Assembly: GCA_963786805.1 (NCBI GenBank)
Contig: CAWBAK010000002.1
Location: 496,001-560,000 of the forward strand
DNA from: CALGFI01 sp963786805
GTDB taxonomy: Bacteria > Actinomycetota > UBA4738 > HRBIN12
Direction: 5' to 3'
Length of the DNA: 64,000 nucleotides
The position numbers and the translations under genes are program-made. This document shows positions 61,177-64,000 of the stretch, one piece after another (within the stretch, counting starts at the first letter, position 1; the number at the start of each line of letters is the position of its first letter). A model generated the notes under the pieces. That model was given only the letters and a program-made list of their open reading frames with translations. It ran no database searches and was not told where the DNA came from.

Positions 61177-62109
61177 TCAGACCTTGAAGTCCGCGGGAGA
61201 TACGATGCGGGTGAGTGCGAGCGGCACCTTCTCTCGCGCGATCCCGATCGGATCCCATACGCCGAGGACCTTCTCCGTGAGGGTGTCGACGGTGTCACTC
61301 GCGACGAAGATCCTGGGGAGACTGAGCGGATGGTCAGCCCTCACCACTCCCCGACCCCCGATCGACGCTCCGAGTTCATACCCTGCGCGCCGCGCCGCCT
61401 CGACGACCGAGTCGGTAACGTGCACGCGAGGTCTGCCGAAGGGATACGCCATCATCGTCACCGGCTGACCGAGTCGTTCCTCGATGACGCGCTTCGAGTG
61501 GGCCACCTCGTGTGCGAGGGCGGGGCCGGCGAGGCGGGCAAGGTTGCGATGCGTATGGGTGTGAGCCCCCACCTCCATGTTGGAATCGCGTATCTCTTCG
61601 AGCTGTTCCCATGCGAGCGGTTTGATCGAAGCCGGGTCGGTCCTCCTCAAGCTCCTGAACGTTTCGACCGCGTTCTCATCGCCCTGGAGGAAGCCGGACG
61701 TGACGAAGAACGTGGCCGGGATGCCGCTCTCGATGAGGAGCGGAAGCGCGAACTCATGGTTGTCGGCGTATCCGTCGTCGAAGGTGACCGAGACGACCGG
61801 CCGGCCATGTCCCGCTCGGGATCGAGCCAGGGGGATCCGGCTGAACGGGACGCATTCGCAGTGCTCGCGTAGCCACTCGAGATGGTCGGTGAACAGCTCG
61901 GGCGTCGCCGACCTGAAGGGGAGCGAGGGATGGATCGAGTGATAGCAGAGGACGACGACCCTCTGGTGGTACATCGGTGCAGATGCGCGACCCACCATCC
62001 TCAGCGCGCTCTTGATCGCTTCCGCACCTCGCACGAACGCCAGCCCCCGGATCGATCGACGACGCTCCGGCTCGGAGCGGCGAAAGTATAGGTCCGACCG
62101 GGAGGCCAT
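61177..62109 (-). CDS. Polysaccharide deacetylase (NodB homology, CE4)
   Basis: 310 aa from ATG 62109; the longer frame overlaps the divergent methyltransferase. NodB motifs: VSVTFDDGYADNHEFALPLL (catalytic Asp and metal Asp), GAHTHTHRNLARL (metal His pair), MMAYPFGRPRVHVTDSV. There is no clear signal peptide, so it may act on lipid-linked intermediates or be exported otherwise. It removes N-acetyl groups from sugars. Confidence 0.88.
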   Translation of the reverse strand: MASRSDLYFRRSEPERRRSIRGLAFVRGAEAIKSALRMVGRASAPMYHQRVVVLCYHSIHPSLPFRSATPELFTDHLEWLREHCECVPFSRIPLARSRAGHGRPVVSVTFDDGYADNHEFALPLLIESGIPATFFVTSGFLQGDENAVETFRSLRRTDPASIKPLAWEQLEEIRDSNMEVGAHTHTHRNLARLAGPALAHEVAHSKRVIEERLGQPVTMMAYPFGRPRVHVTDSVVEAARRAGYELGASIGGRGVVRADHPLSLPRIFVASDTVDTLTEKVLGVWDPIGIAREKVPLALTRIVSPADFKV

Positions 62110-62166
62110 GGTCGACCAGATATGCTCGCCCTCTGTTGATTGGACTCGTCGCCTGGGGCGCCTCAC

Positions 62167-62193
62167 CACATCGGCCACATCGGCCACATCGGA
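62167..62193. repeat. Three tandem 9-bp repeats (CACATCGGC) before the methyltransferase start
   Basis: CACATCGGC, CACATCGGC, CACATCGGA end 7 bp upstream of ATG 62201, inside the 91-bp divergent promoter region. Repeat-number change would alter spacing for the methyltransferase leader. Confidence 0.6.
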
Positions 62194-62200
62194 TGGACGC

Positions 62201-62887
62201 ATGAACCGGTACCTGTCGTCCGGCCCGTCGTCCGACACGGCTTCATTCGAGTTGGCACCTCAGCAGTGGAGATCAGGTCGATACAAGGTCGGGCGTCTCG
62301 GCCTCTGGCGCGCCCTGATACCGCTCCTGCCACCTGCCCCTTCGAGAGGAGCGCGCGCTCTCGACGTGGGGTCCGGGTCGAGACCGTTCGATGCGGTCCT
62401 GCGCGAGCGCGACTATACGGCGACCGGAGTCGACCGGACCCAAGAAGGAGCCGACTGCGTGGGCTCGGCTCCCAACCTTCCGTTCCGCGATGAGACGTTC
62501 TCTCTCGTCCTCTGCATCAACGTGCTCCAGTATGTGGATGAGCCACTCCAGGCATGCCGAGACATGCATCGGATCCTCCACTCCGGGGGAGCGATCGTGA
62601 TTGTTGTTCCGTTCTGCCTTCCGCTCGGTCCTCACGACTACTGGCGTTGGACCGAGCACTCGGCTCGGAAGCTGCTCAAGGAAAGCGGCTTCCACGACGA
62701 CGAGGCCGTCCCGATCCTGTCCACCATGTCGAACGAACTGCACCTCCTGGCGCTGAGCGCACGGAAGGCCGTTCCGCTCATCGGCCCGATCATCGCAGCC
62801 GGTCTGGATCTCGCGGCTCTTGCGGGCTTTCGCTCCGGGGACTTCCGCATGACCGGCGGCTACGCTTTGAGGGGCACGAAACGGTAG
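62201..62887 (+). CDS. Class I SAM-dependent methyltransferase
   Basis: 228 aa from ATG 62201; the longer frame upstream overlaps the deacetylase. SAM motif ARALDVGSGSRPFDAVLRER, acidic end of beta 2 in ATGVDRTQEG, then FSLVLCINVLQYVDEPLQAC and GGAIVIVVPFCLPLGPHDYW (Methyltransf_11 type). Likely methylates a glycan sugar or lipid intermediate. Confidence 0.85.
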   Translation: MNRYLSSGPSSDTASFELAPQQWRSGRYKVGRLGLWRALIPLLPPAPSRGARALDVGSGSRPFDAVLRERDYTATGVDRTQEGADCVGSAPNLPFRDETFSLVLCINVLQYVDEPLQACRDMHRILHSGGAIVIVVPFCLPLGPHDYWRWTEHSARKLLKESGFHDDEAVPILSTMSNELHLLALSARKAVPLIGPIIAAGLDLAALAGFRSGDFRMTGGYALRGTKR

Positions 62888-62926
62888 GAGACGCACCGGA
62901 CCACGTGCCGCCGGCTGTTGGATCAC

Positions 62927-64000
62927 TCAGAGCAAGGGCGATCTCGCCTCCATGAGGCGTTCCATCTGCTCGAGCCAGGAACGCGCCACCGCATCCCACG
63001 AGAGTCGCCCGTTCGCCATGGCCGATCCGATCCGAGCCACCTCGGCGCCTTCCTCGGAACGAACGCGGGTGATCCCCGCGGCGATCCCACCCGGCGAGCG
63101 CTCACACATCACCGCGGCGCCCTCGGAAGCGAGCAGGCGTCCCAAGGGGTAATCGGCCACCAACGTCGGAACGCCGGCCCCCACCGCCTCACCGACCGCC
63201 ATCGGCGACGTGTCTCGGCGTGAGGGATGGACGTACGCGGCTGCCCGGCTGAACGCGTCCCACTTCTCCTCGCCGTAGATCGGGTCTCCGATGACGACCC
63301 AACGCTCCAAGCCGAGATCGCGTACGAGCTCGGCCATGGAAGCCTTGCCGCCCCGGAAGTCCGGGCCATGGAGGCGGAGCGCCGGGCGGTCTTCCAACGG
63401 AAGGTGGCCCAGGGAACGGATCAACAGATCCAGCGCTTTCACCTCCGGGTCGAAGCGCCCGAGCCAAAGCAGATACCCACCCGATCCGCCATCCCACCTG
63501 GCGTCCACAGGCGTCGAGATGCCGTTCGGGGCGACGACGATCGGCGCCCTGACACCGAGCCGCCTCAATCCCCGCTGCTCCTCTTCGAAGAACAGGTGCA
63601 GGGCGAGGGCTTTCTGCAGATGACGCCGTTCGAGCACCAGGTTCCAGATCCGCTTCAGACCCGCGCCCCTCTCGAGCACCCAGGGGTTGTACACACCGTG
63701 CGTCGTCACCACGTACGGCACGCCCGCCCGGGCCGCATCTCGGCAAGCGACGATGTTGGAGAGCGTCCAGCCTCCATGCACGACGAACAGATCGGCTCCG
63801 GTGACATGGCGTCGTACCCCTGTCGGGACTGAGAATCGCCCACGGGATCGATGGGGGACGGCAAGACAGATCACCCCTGCCGGAGGGTGGCGCGATGCTT
63901 GGGCTTCGTCGAAGAGCGCGGTGATCTCCAGGCCTTGTCTCGCGAGCGCCTCACACCACGCGCGCATCGAGTTGCCCGAGCCGGTGTCTGCTGCAAGGAA
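62927..64000 (-). CDS. Glycosyltransferase family 4, 5' end cut by window
   Basis: At least 357 aa; the frame is open to the right edge with FLAADTGSGNSMRAWCEALA, so the start codon is beyond it. GT-B features: HGGWTLSNIVACRDAARAGV, VVTTHGVYNPWVLER, IVVAPNGISTPVDARW, YLLWLGRFDPEVKALDLLIR and TSPMAVGEAVGAGVPTLVAD. Retaining glycosyltransferase of the glycan locus. Confidence 0.88.
   Translation of the reverse strand, partial: FLAADTGSGNSMRAWCEALARQGLEITALFDEAQASRHPPAGVICLAVPHRSRGRFSVPTGVRRHVTGADLFVVHGGWTLSNIVACRDAARAGVPYVVTTHGVYNPWVLERGAGLKRIWNLVLERRHLQKALALHLFFEEEQRGLRRLGVRAPIVVAPNGISTPVDARWDGGSGGYLLWLGRFDPEVKALDLLIRSLGHLPLEDRPALRLHGPDFRGGKASMAELVRDLGLERWVVIGDPIYGEEKWDAFSRAAAYVHPSRRDTSPMAVGEAVGAGVPTLVADYPLGRLLASEGAAVMCERSPGGIAAGITRVRSEEGAEVARIGSAMANGRLSWDAVARSWLEQMERLMEARSPLL

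Overview
The window is a high-GC bacterial chromosome segment with Actinomycetota-like features. It has a groES-groEL operon under a perfect CIRCE element, a GroEL with the His-rich tail seen in actinobacterial GroEL1 proteins, a Tad/Flp pilus operon without a secretin (as expected in a monoderm), a DUF4012 protein, and a small protein with an LAFSG sorting-like tail. Starts are often GTG or TTG and operons are tightly coupled. I see no tRNA, rRNA, CRISPR array or transposase. An uncultured deep-branching actinomycete is my best guess; the species cannot be named from the sequence.

Layout. 1-5.2 kb: a truncated phosphodiesterase, a small membrane protein and a 1321-aa secreted repeat protein carrying 4 x 276-bp and about 2.3 x 384-bp tandem repeats. 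5.2-15 kb: a structured leader, a small HTH protein, then on the minus strand a LuxR-type regulator with a degenerate receiver and the Tad pilus operon (Flp pilin, TadE, TadG, CpaB, CpaE, CpaF, a VWA-TadB fusion, TadC). 15-17.8 kb: a decayed groEL 3' remnant, then intact groEL and groES. 18-26.1 kb: four secreted proteins. Two are GH26-like glycosidase paralogues, one is a metallophosphoesterase and one is a DUF5122-type beta-propeller. Three of them share a C-terminal module of about 180 aa, and one carries two copies identical at DNA level. 26.1-64 kb: a very large surface-polysaccharide locus.

The polysaccharide locus. It has a flippase (26154), an O-antigen-type polymerase or ligase (29864), a Wzz/BY-kinase fusion (33262), two initiating sugar-1-phosphate transferases (35990, 42195), a PssD/PssE pair, a WecB/TagA/CpsF enzyme, many GT2 and GT4 glycosyltransferases, two sulfotransferases, a polysaccharide deacetylase, methyltransferases, a DUF2264 protein and a DUF2172/DUF4910 protein. 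Precursor genes point to UDP-glucuronate/UDP-xylose (Ugd plus a Uxs-like epimerase) and to a GDP-D-glycero-alpha-D-manno-heptose-type sugar (GmhA, a fused guanylyltransferase-phosphatase, an HddA-like kinase), followed by a short-chain dehydrogenase, a cupin epimerase and a C-methyltransferase that would modify it. The predicted product is a sulfated, heptose-containing surface glycan, possibly processed by the neighbouring secreted enzymes.

Caution. Four genes in the glycan region (pssE, the large initiating transferase, the C-methyltransferase and a GT2) are interrupted by five single-base frameshifts. Each is repaired by removing one base. That uniformity suggests sequence errors, but real decay or phase variation is not excluded.
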